A stretch of DNA of 10,462 nucleotides from JAYTUJ01 sp043744615. Lineage in GTDB: Bacteria; Patescibacteriota; Minisyncoccia; Phycocordibacterales; CAIRYW01. Shown here in pieces: positions 1-5,727 of this stretch. The DNA lies in NCBI GenBank assembly GCA_043744615.1, contig JAYTUJ010000008.1:1-10462 (forward strand), in the 5' to 3' direction. The translations under genes and the position numbers were made by a program. Position 1 is the stretch's first letter. The number at the start of each line of letters is the position of its first letter. Below the pieces are notes generated by a model. That model made no database searches, was not told where the DNA came from, and saw only the letters and a program-made list of their open reading frames with translations.

Positions 1-1092
1 GAAGAAGAAACAACTGATATCAAGCCAAAAAAAGATGGTGCGATGTTACGAATTCTTAACGAATCTGCAAACCCTCCAATTGTTGGAGACTTAGTAGAAG
101 GAAAAGTTATCGGAATCGATAAAAACGGAGTTTTTATCGATCTTAAACCTTTTGGAACTGGTCTAATTTACGGACGAGAATTTATTGCTGTTCGAGACAT
201 CATCAAAAAGATGAGTGTTGGCGACGCAGTTTCTGCAAAAGTAATTAGTATCGAACATAAAGATGGATACATCGAACTTTCTCTTAAAGAAGCAAAGCAA
301 GCTCTTATTTGGAGTGATGCTGAAACAGCAATTAAAGGTAAAACTATTTTTGATCTTCCTGTCCTTGAAGCAAACAAAGGGGGTCTATTAATTGCATGGC
401 AAGGTATGCAAGGTTTTCTTCCTGCTTCACAACTTAAACCAGAACACTACCCTCGAGTACAAGATGGCGACAAAGACCGAATCTTAGAAGAACTTAAAAA
501 ATTAATTGGTACAAAAATTGCAGTAACAATTATTTCTGCACTTCCTAAAGAAGGAAAACTTATCTTCTCTGAAAAAAATCTTGATCAAAAAGAAAAGGAA
601 AAAGCAATTGGACAATACACTGTTGGTGATTCACTTTCTGGAGAAGTTACTGGAGCAGTTGATTTTGGTATCTTCGTAAAAATTGAAGAAGGTCTAGAAG
701 GTCTTGTTCATATTTCAGAACTCGATTGGGCACTTGTTGAAGATCCACGAGCTCTTTATAAAATTGGAGATAAAGTAAAGGTCAAAGTTATAGAAATAAA
801 GGACAATAAAGTGTCTCTTTCTATTAAAGCTCTCAAGGACAACCCATGGAAAGCTGCTGAAAACAAATACAAAAAAGACGACGTGGTAAAAGGAGTTGTT
901 ATCAAATACAACAAGCACGGAGCTCTTGCAAGTATTGAAGAAGGAATCGCAGGACTTGTTCACATTTCAGAATTTGGTACTGATGTAAAACTTCGAGAAA
1001 AAATAGAACTTGGAAAATCATACATGTTCAAAATCACATTGTTTGATGTAAAAGATCAAAAAATGGCTTTGTCATACGTTGAACCAAAGTAG
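1..1092 (+). CDS. rpsA: 30S ribosomal protein S1 (bS1), 5' end missing
   Basis: RNA-binding ribosomal protein that helps the 30S subunit capture and unfold mRNA. The frame is open from base 1: the codons before the first ATG (position 43) read EEETTDIKPKKDGA, a typical acidic/lysine-rich lead-in. The true start is therefore probably upstream of the window and ATG 43 is internal. The 363 visible residues hold four S1 (OB-fold) repeats, at roughly residues 25-95, 105-175, 207-275 and 292-360. Repeats 3 and 4 carry the canonical motif G-[IA]-F/L...EGLVHISE (GLEGLVHISELDW, GIAGLVHISEF). Repeat 2 is degenerate (GGLLIAWQGMQGFLPASQL), as the 30S-anchoring repeats usually are. Four repeats match the shorter S1 of many non-proteobacteria, against six in E. 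coli. The TAG stop lies in the outer arm of the inverted-repeat element that follows. Identity is secure; only the 5' end is unknown. Confidence 0.95.
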   Translation, partial: EEETTDIKPKKDGAMLRILNESANPPIVGDLVEGKVIGIDKNGVFIDLKPFGTGLIYGREFIAVRDIIKKMSVGDAVSAKVISIEHKDGYIELSLKEAKQALIWSDAETAIKGKTIFDLPVLEANKGGLLIAWQGMQGFLPASQLKPEHYPRVQDGDKDRILEELKKLIGTKIAVTIISALPKEGKLIFSEKNLDQKEKEKAIGQYTVGDSLSGEVTGAVDFGIFVKIEEGLEGLVHISELDWALVEDPRALYKIGDKVKVKVIEIKDNKVSLSIKALKDNPWKAAENKYKKDDVVKGVVIKYNKHGALASIEEGIAGLVHISEFGTDVKLREKIELGKSYMFKITLFDVKDQKMALSYVEPK

Positions 1093-1251
1093 TTCTTAGT
1101 TACTTACTAGGTTTACACAAATAAAAATACTCTTTCAAAAAGCCGCCATAATTTTTTGCTAAAAATTTGGCTTAACGCTCGGCACGACTGCCTCCGCGAA
1201 ACTTTTTGAAAGAGTATTTTTATTTGTGTAAACCTAAGCCAATAAGAACTA
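1090..1251. repeat. Large branched inverted-repeat element between convergent rpsA and pth
   Basis: Positions 1108-1142 and 1202-1236 are perfect reverse complements over 35 bp. A second outer pair of 9 bp (1090-1098 TAGTTCTTA and 1243-1251 TAAGAACTA) includes the stop codons of both flanking genes. The 59-nt centre can itself fold into two hairpins. One pairs 1140-1144 AAGCC with 1169-1173 GGCTT, enclosing a 7-bp AATTTTT/AAAAATT stem. The other pairs 1181-1184 GGCA with 1189-1192 TGCC, extended by CGC/GCG at 1176-1178 and 1196-1198. The whole would form a long stem capped by a three-way junction. It may act as a bidirectional transcription barrier or 3'-end stabiliser for both mRNAs. A MITE- or REP-like repeated element is the alternative. 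No direct target-site duplication is visible, and there is no classic U-tract. Confidence 0.85.
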
Positions 1252-1878
1252 TCTTTGGTTAATGACCTCCATAGCCTTCACTCGCCCTTCAGTAACAATA
1301 AGTTCAATAGCTTCTAAAACCGTTTTTGAAACTTTTTTAAGTTCATCGAGTTCTGGTTTTTTAAATTTTCCGATTATAAAATCAACAACCTTTTCTCCGC
1401 TTGGTTTTTTTGTTTTACCTGATGGCGTATGTGGAGAAATACCAACTTTAATTCGTATAAAAGCCTCTGTCTTTATCGCTTTTTTTATTGACTCAATTCC
1501 TCGATGCCCTCCTGAACCCCTATTAAACGCGATTTTTACAGTTCCTAGTGGCAAATCTAAATCATCATGTACAACAATTAAAGATTCTGCTTTTTTAAGA
1601 GTAGCTTTTTGAGTTAAAGAATTAATGACTGGAGCAACTGACTTTCCTGATAGATTCATAAATGTTTGCGGTTTCAAAAACACCGCAGTGTCAGAAAGTT
1701 TTTTTATTGTTGAACTTTCAATTTCTCCTTTTGTCATTAAAGAATTTGTTTTTTTGTCATGCTTCCATTCGGGCATATCAAATTTTTTTACTGCATAATC
1801 AAGCATAATTTGCCCCGTATTATGACGAGTGTCTTTATATTCTTCTTCTGGGTTTCCAAGACCTACGATATAAAACAT
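1249..1878 (-). CDS. pth: Peptidyl-tRNA hydrolase
   Basis: Cytosolic esterase that releases tRNA from peptidyl-tRNAs dropped by stalled ribosomes. The 209 residues are the normal bacterial Pth length. Hallmarks in order are the N-terminal VGLGNP with Asn10, RHNTG with the catalytic His19, KPQTFMNLSG (69-78), HDDLDLPLG (104-112, holding the Asp that activates the catalytic His) and GSGGHRG (121-127). The open frame extends 13 codons upstream to a TTG, but the family always begins close to the VGLGNP strand, so ATG at 1878 (MFYIVGLGNP) is chosen. There is no Shine-Dalgarno. A -10-like TACAAT lies 7 nt upstream, suggesting a nearly leaderless mRNA. It is divergent from lepB and convergent with rpsA, and its stop codon lies in the arm of the inverted-repeat element. 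The assignment is firm. Confidence 0.96.
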   Translation of the reverse strand: MFYIVGLGNPEEEYKDTRHNTGQIMLDYAVKKFDMPEWKHDKKTNSLMTKGEIESSTIKKLSDTAVFLKPQTFMNLSGKSVAPVINSLTQKATLKKAESLIVVHDDLDLPLGTVKIAFNRGSGGHRGIESIKKAIKTEAFIRIKVGISPHTPSGKTKKPSGEKVVDFIIGKFKKPELDELKKVSKTVLEAIELIVTEGRVKAMEVINQR

Positions 1879-1885
1879 ATTATGT

Positions 1886-1891
1886 ATTGTA
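1886..1891 (-). promoter_or_regulatory. Probable -10 element of pth
   Basis: On the minus strand TACAAT ends 7 nt before the pth ATG, inside an AT-rich run. No good -35 lies at 16-18 bp; the nearest candidate, TTGCTG, is 20 bp away. The call is therefore weak on its own, but it fits the same close spacing seen at lepB, rpsU, ftsZ and trxB. Confidence 0.4.
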
Positions 1892-1949
1892 TCAAAATAT
1901 AACCCGATGCACAGCAAATCAATATCTTGTTACGCAATATAAATACGTG

Positions 1950-1979
1950 TTGTGTCAATCCATGCTTTAGGCTTATGAT
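1950..1979 (+). promoter_or_regulatory. Promoter of lepB, leaderless geometry
   Basis: TTGTGT (1950-1955), an 18-bp spacer, then TATGAT (1974-1979). The lepB ATG at 1990 follows 10 nt after the -10, so transcription should begin within about 3 nt of the start codon. The in-frame ATG at 1975 lies inside the -10 element, which supports 1990 as the true start. Confidence 0.6.
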
Positions 1980-1989
1980 ACACGCATAT

Positions 1990-2529
1990 ATGAACATAAA
2001 AGAAAACATCAAATTTATTCTTTCAGTTCTCTTGATAGTATTTATTTTTAGATACTTCATCGCTCAACCTTTTATTGTGGAAGGATCTTCAATGGAACCA
2101 ACCTTTGAAACCGGACAATATCTTATCGTCGACGAGCTTTCATATTTTTTTGAAAATCCACATCGTGGTGAAGTGATTGTTTTCAGGCCTCCGCAAAATA
2201 CAAGTACTCATTATATTAAACGCGTCATCGGACTTCCCGGAGAAACTGTTACCATTAGTGGCTCATATGTATACATTAAAAATGCATCTCATCCCGAAGG
2301 ATTTAAATTAGACGAGTCATATATTGTTCATAAAAAAGATAGCAACATGGCAATCACACTAAAAGACGATGAATATTTTGTTATGGGAGACAACCGCGCA
2401 AATAGTTCGGACTCTCGATACTGGGGACCGATTCATAAATCTGCAATCTCTGGCAGAACATTTGTTCGTCTTTTTCCATTTAATGTTATGAGTCTGTTTC
2501 CTGGAAAAATAGTTCTTTCTTCTCAATAA
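1990..2529 (+). CDS. lepB: Signal peptidase I
   Basis: Membrane-anchored serine protease that removes signal peptides from exported preproteins outside the cytoplasmic membrane. From ATG 1990 it has 179 residues: one N-terminal membrane segment (about residues 8-24, FILSVLLIVFIF) followed by the catalytic domain. The nucleophile is Ser34 in SSMEPT (SxMxPT box). The general base is Lys77 in YIKRVIGLPGE, and the terminal box is MGDNRANSSDSRYWG (132-146). This is the short single-anchor Gram-positive-like form, not the two-anchor E. coli enzyme. The reading frame extends 21 codons further up to a TTG, but that stretch (NTCCVNPCF) is unlike the family and contains the promoter. The HisRS-like gene begins 10 nt after the stop, so the two are probably cotranscribed. 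Confidence 0.95.
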   Translation: MNIKENIKFILSVLLIVFIFRYFIAQPFIVEGSSMEPTFETGQYLIVDELSYFFENPHRGEVIVFRPPQNTSTHYIKRVIGLPGETVTISGSYVYIKNASHPEGFKLDESYIVHKKDSNMAITLKDDEYFVMGDNRANSSDSRYWGPIHKSAISGRTFVRLFPFNVMSLFPGKIVLSSQ

Positions 2530-2539
2530 TTTCCTTATC

Positions 2540-3754
2540 ATGAAAAATAAAAAACAAACAGTTACCATATCGCCTGAAATCGAAAAAGCTACTCATATTG
2601 CCGCACACTTTGGTTTTACAAAATTAGAAAAAATAGAAATAATCAAAGAAGATCTTTCTTGCGCAAAACAATTTGAAGAGTCTTCTTTAAAAGCGGTTCA
2701 TCCTTTTAAAGATGATGAATCTCGTTTTTCGGGTTACCTTGAAGAAAAAATTGCTCTTTTAAGATACGCTGCAACGACAAATATTGCAGCTAATCCTTTA
2801 ACTCTTTTTTATGAAGGTCCAATGAAAGGAAATCCTCACATTAAAAATAGTGTTGAAGAAAAAACTTTTAACCTCGAAATTATCGGTATTTCAAAAAGTG
2901 TTGCAGAAGCAATGATTCTTGAAACAGCCTACGTTGTGTTACACGATCAATATCCTGACTTTGAACTTTCGATAGAAATTAACAGCGTTGGAGACAAAGA
3001 TTCTGCAGCTCGATTTGCAAAAGAACTCGGACTCTTTTATAAAAAACATAGCAAAGAACTTCCTGCGCACTGCAAAGAAACTCTGAAAAAAAATCTATTC
3101 GGTTTATTAAATTGTAATAATCCAAGTTGTATGGCGCTTCAAGAAGAAGCTCCGAAACCAATGAGTTTTTTAACAGAACCTGCTCGAAAACATTTTATGG
3201 AGGTTCTTGAATATATTGAAAGCCTCGGTATTCCCTATTCTCTTAATCATAAATTAGTCGGAAGCAGAAGTTATTGTACAGGCACAATTTTTGAGATTCG
3301 AGGAAAAAAGAAAGGTGACAAAACAGAAGGTCATGTGCTTGGTATCGGAGAACGCTACAACGGACTGACAAAAAAAGTATGGGGCCGAAAAGATGTTCCT
3401 GCTGTTGGAGTTGCACTACATATTCATCCTCATTACAAAAAAACAAAAGTTGCCGAGGCTACCGACAAAAAAGCAAAATTCTTTTTTATTCAATTTGGTT
3501 ACGATGCAAAACTAAAAAGTTTAAAGATTATCGAGATGCTTCGTCAGGCAAATATTCCTGTATTTCAATCATTAGCTAAAGATAAACTTACCCAACAACT
3601 TGGTCTTGCAGAAAAACTCCAAGTTCCCTACATTATTATGATGGGACAAAAAGAAGCCATGGAAAACTCTGTGGTGGTGAGAGATATGAATACAATGTCC
3701 CAAGAAACCGTATTAATTGATGAATTGGTCAAGTTCTTGAAAAAAATAAAGTAG
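2540..3754 (+). CDS. Degenerate class II histidyl-tRNA synthetase-like protein
   Basis: 404 residues with the HisRS architecture: a class II core (about 60-300) and a C-terminal HGTP anticodon-binding-type domain (about 312-404). Family resemblance is clearest at INSVGDKDS (147-155), LLNCNNPSC (189-197), TGTIFEI (247-253) and GIGERYNGL (268-276). Key catalytic features are missing. The position of motif 2 reads FYEGPMKGNPH (90-100), with no F-R-x-E arginine. The histidine-binding LVRGLDYY reads LVGSRSYC (239-246). Motif 3 reads AVGVALHIHP (288-297), without the conserved arginine. It is therefore probably not a working synthetase. It could be a regulatory, HisZ-like or tRNA-binding paralog, or a very divergent HisRS. 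No histidine biosynthesis gene is nearby, so a HisZ role has no contextual support. ATG 2540 is 10 nt after lepB; there is no Shine-Dalgarno. Family placement is good, function unknown. Confidence 0.8.
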   Translation: MKNKKQTVTISPEIEKATHIAAHFGFTKLEKIEIIKEDLSCAKQFEESSLKAVHPFKDDESRFSGYLEEKIALLRYAATTNIAANPLTLFYEGPMKGNPHIKNSVEEKTFNLEIIGISKSVAEAMILETAYVVLHDQYPDFELSIEINSVGDKDSAARFAKELGLFYKKHSKELPAHCKETLKKNLFGLLNCNNPSCMALQEEAPKPMSFLTEPARKHFMEVLEYIESLGIPYSLNHKLVGSRSYCTGTIFEIRGKKKGDKTEGHVLGIGERYNGLTKKVWGRKDVPAVGVALHIHPHYKKTKVAEATDKKAKFFFIQFGYDAKLKSLKIIEMLRQANIPVFQSLAKDKLTQQLGLAEKLQVPYIIMMGQKEAMENSVVVRDMNTMSQETVLIDELVKFLKKIK

Positions 3755-3765
3755 TGTGATATTCT
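3737..3765 (+). promoter_or_regulatory. Promoter of rpsU, leaderless geometry
   Basis: TTGAAA (3737-3742), a 17-bp spacer and TATTCT (3760-3765). The -35 lies inside the 3' end of the HisRS-like gene and the rpsU ATG follows the -10 after only 9 nt. This gives the bS21-YbeY-FtsA block its own promoter. Confidence 0.55.
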
Positions 3766-3774
3766 AGTACTTAT

Positions 3775-4014
3775 ATGATAAACGTAGCAGTTGAAAAAAC
3801 AGCAACAGAAAACCCAACAGGGCTCATTCGCCGATTTACAAAGCGAGTTCAAGATTCAGGTGTTATTCGACGAGTTCGATCACTTCGATATGAAACTCGA
3901 AACGAATCATCGTATGTTCGACGAAAAAAAGCTCTCAAGGGTATCGCTCGAAAAGCAGAAGTTGAGGTATTAGTCCGATTGGGCAAAATGCAAGAAAACC
4001 GACGCGGACGATAA
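3775..4014 (+). CDS. rpsU: 30S ribosomal protein S21 (bS21)
   Basis: Small basic 30S protein located near the 3' end of 16S rRNA and the anti-Shine-Dalgarno region, involved in initiation. It has 79 residues and is very rich in Arg/Lys. The core VRRFTKRVQDSG-type segment (here LIRRFTKRVQDSGVI, residues 17-31) is followed by a basic helix (SSYVRRKKALKGIARKAEVEVLVRL), which matches the bS21 pattern. It is slightly longer than the usual 55-70 residues, with an N-terminal extension (INVAVEKTATENP). Arginine codons are strongly biased to CGA, as in several neighbours. It is probably transcribed from its own promoter overlapping the end of the preceding gene. A terminator-like hairpin begins 39 nt after its stop but lies within ybeY. 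Assignment is good; short, divergent bS21 proteins always carry some uncertainty. Confidence 0.85.
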   Translation: MINVAVEKTATENPTGLIRRFTKRVQDSGVIRRVRSLRYETRNESSYVRRKKALKGIARKAEVEVLVRLGKMQENRRGR

Positions 4015-4019
4015 ACACA

Positions 4020-4418
4020 ATGATGGTATCAAACGATACATGCACTGTGGTGAACAATACAAAAGGCAAGCTTCCACGCTTGCCTTTTGTATTGTTGGAT
4101 GCAAAAAACGCAGTTCTTGGAAAAAAATATAATCTAAGTGTTGCAATTGTTACTCCCAAAGAAATTGCAAATTTAAACAAAATATATCGAAATATTAATA
4201 AACCGACTGACATACTTTCATTTCCTCTTGAAAAAAATGAGGGTGAAATATATCTTTGTCTTTCGGAAACAAAAAAAATGGCTAAAGATTTTTTGCGAAC
4301 GTATGAAAATTTTATAGCATTTTTATTTATCCACGGACTTTGTCATTTGAAAGGAATGGATCATGGGAGTACAATGGAGAAAGAAGAGATAAAGTTTCGT
4401 AAAAAATTTAATATTTAA
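4020..4418 (+). CDS. ybeY: YbeY endoribonuclease, rRNA maturation factor
   Basis: Zinc metallo-RNase of the UPF0054 family needed for 16S rRNA 3'-end maturation and late 30S quality control. The signature H-G-x-x-H-x-x-G-x-D-H is present as HGLCHLKGMDH, with metal ligands His105, His109 and His115. Upstream is the family block NKIYRNINKPTDILSFPL (53-70). It has 132 residues, somewhat shorter than the roughly 150 of E. coli, with a trimmed N-terminus and C-terminus. The start is uncertain: ATG 4020 (5 nt after rpsU) and ATG 4023 are adjacent, and GTG 4047 or 4050 would start just before VNNTKGKLPRLPF. That block resembles the N-terminus I remember from related YbeY proteins, so the hairpin it spans appears to be coding. 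It lies between bS21, which sits near the 16S 3' end, and ftsA, in an evident operon. Confidence 0.92.
   Translation: MMVSNDTCTVVNNTKGKLPRLPFVLLDAKNAVLGKKYNLSVAIVTPKEIANLNKIYRNINKPTDILSFPLEKNEGEIYLCLSETKKMAKDFLRTYENFIAFLFIHGLCHLKGMDHGSTMEKEEIKFRKKFNI
4053..4096 (+). terminator. Perfect 19-bp hairpin, terminator-like, inside the 5' end of ybeY
   Basis: Arms 4053-4071 and 4078-4096 are perfect reverse complements around a 6-nt loop (TTCCAC). A GC-rich core GGCAAGC/GCTTGCC is flanked by AAAA and TTTT, the layout of a bidirectional intrinsic terminator after rpsU. However, it lies 33 nt inside the ybeY frame and encodes NNTKGKLPRLPFVLL. It may therefore act as a partial attenuator reducing ybeY-ftsA transcription relative to rpsU, or as a fold limiting ybeY translation. 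Termination itself is inferred. Confidence 0.6.
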
Positions 4419-4443
4419 TCTCTTATATCTTCTTAACAAAAAA

Positions 4444-5628
4444 ATGATTCGCAACGTATCAGTCGGAATAGATATTGGAACACATCAAGTCAAGGTTATT
4501 GTTGCTGAACACTCAAGCGACAAATCTCAACCCCGAGTCATTGGTGCTGGATACGCAGAATCAAAGGGATTACGTCATGGGTATATCATTAACCAAAAAG
4601 AAGCCGAGCAAAGTATATTAACTGCGATTAAACAAGCAGAAAAAACTTCGGGGGTAAAAATAACTCGTGCATTTCTTGCTGTTGGAGGTGTTGGGCTCAA
4701 TACAATAACTTCAACGGGAATTATCGCAATTACGAAAGCGGATTCAGAAATTTCAGATCTTGATGTTCAAAAAGTAATTGAAGAAAGTGAAAAAGCAATA
4801 CCAGAAAACCTTAATTTAAATAGACAAATACTTCATACGCTTCCTTTGCAATATAAAGTTGATGGAAAAATTGTATTAGGAAAACCTCAAGGTCTAAAAG
4901 GAAATCGTCTTGAAGTGAGAACATTATTTATTACATCTCTCTCAGGTCATCTTAATGATTTAATTGAAGCAGTGCAAGAATGTGGTGTTGAGATAAACGA
5001 TGTGGTTGCTGCGCCTTTGGCAACAGGTTTAGCAACACTGACAAAGGCGCAGCAAATTGCAGGTTGTGTACTTGCAAATATTGGCGCTGAAACTGTTTCA
5101 ATTGTTGTATTTGAAAACAATCAACCAATTTCACTCGAAGTATTTTCTATCGGATCAACAGATATTACAAATGATATTGCACTTGGACTTAAAATTCCTC
5201 TTGAAGAAGCTGAAAAAGTAAAACATGGTGAACTTGCAGGAACTCAAATTTCAAAAAAGAAATTAGATGAAATTATTATCGCTCGACTTTCTGACATATT
5301 TGATCTGATTGAAAATCATTTAAAAAAGATTGGAAAAAGTGGTTTACTCCCCGCAGGAATTATTCTTGTCGGTGGAGGTTCTGGAATTGCAACAATTGAA
5401 GATATCGCACGAGCATCATTAAAACTTCCTTCAAAACGGGTAAATTTTTCAATTGAAACAGCTCAAAAAACTCAAATAAAAGACTCAACATGGGCAGTTG
5501 CGTATGGTTTGTGTATTCTTGGTCTTAACACAGAAGAAGACGGCTCTGTGGTAAAACGACTTGGAATGCGTTTCGCTCAAAAAGCCACTTCAAGTATATG
5601 GGGTTGGCTCAAACAATTTCTTCCGTAA
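4444..5628 (+). CDS. ftsA: Cell division protein FtsA
   Basis: Actin-like protein that tethers FtsZ filaments to the cytoplasmic membrane and recruits the divisome. It has 394 residues, close to the usual 400-420. The phosphate-1 loop is VGIDIGTHQVKVIV (7-20). The SHS2/1C domain characteristic of FtsA rather than MreB or DnaK spans about 85-165. The adenosine motif is ILVGGGSGIATIEDIAR (307-323). A C-terminal amphipathic membrane-targeting helix is visible at about 377-394 (RFAQKATSSIWGWLKQFLP). Phosphate 2 is atypical: the usual VDIGGGTTDI appears as LANIGAETVSI (210-220), without the Asp and paired Gly. ATG 4444 is 25 nt after ybeY with no clear promoter between, so it is probably in the rpsU-ybeY transcript. 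ftsZ follows after 99 nt. Confidence 0.95.
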   Translation: MIRNVSVGIDIGTHQVKVIVAEHSSDKSQPRVIGAGYAESKGLRHGYIINQKEAEQSILTAIKQAEKTSGVKITRAFLAVGGVGLNTITSTGIIAITKADSEISDLDVQKVIEESEKAIPENLNLNRQILHTLPLQYKVDGKIVLGKPQGLKGNRLEVRTLFITSLSGHLNDLIEAVQECGVEINDVVAAPLATGLATLTKAQQIAGCVLANIGAETVSIVVFENNQPISLEVFSIGSTDITNDIALGLKIPLEEAEKVKHGELAGTQISKKKLDEIIIARLSDIFDLIENHLKKIGKSGLLPAGIILVGGGSGIATIEDIARASLKLPSKRVNFSIETAQKTQIKDSTWAVAYGLCILGLNTEEDGSVVKRLGMRFAQKATSSIWGWLKQFLP

Positions 5629-5691
5629 TCCCCTTTTTAGGCCACATTTTACTATTTTTAGCCCTTGTTTTGAAACTATCTTCTGTTATTA

Positions 5692-5721
5692 TTGACTTAT
5701 ATATAAGTAAGATTTCATTAT
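5692..5721 (+). promoter_or_regulatory. Probable ftsZ promoter containing a 14-bp palindrome
   Basis: TTGACT (5692-5697) matches five of six consensus -35 bases. An 18-bp spacer leads to CATTAT (5716-5721), and the ftsZ ATG follows 6 nt later. A perfect 14-bp palindrome, ACTTATATATAAGT (5695-5708), overlaps the -35 and fills part of the spacer, where an operator for a repressor could lie. The 99-bp ftsA-ftsZ gap otherwise holds no gene and no clear terminator. Confidence 0.5.
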
Positions 5722-5727
5722 TACCGT

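Noticed and set aside
1143..1201. tRNA-like or other RNA gene in the branched centre of the inverted repeat
   Set aside because: The two short hairpins do not fit a tRNA: no T-loop GTTCGA-type sequence, anticodon arm or CCA-compatible acceptor stem.
1111..1236. Insertion sequence or CRISPR repeat interpretation of the long inverted repeat
   Set aside because: No transposase frame, no direct target-site duplication, and only one repeat pair, so neither is supported.
3791..3973. 60-codon plus-strand frame inside rpsU
   Set aside because: It overlaps bS21 out of frame and has no recognisable motif; bS21 has the promoter and conserved core.
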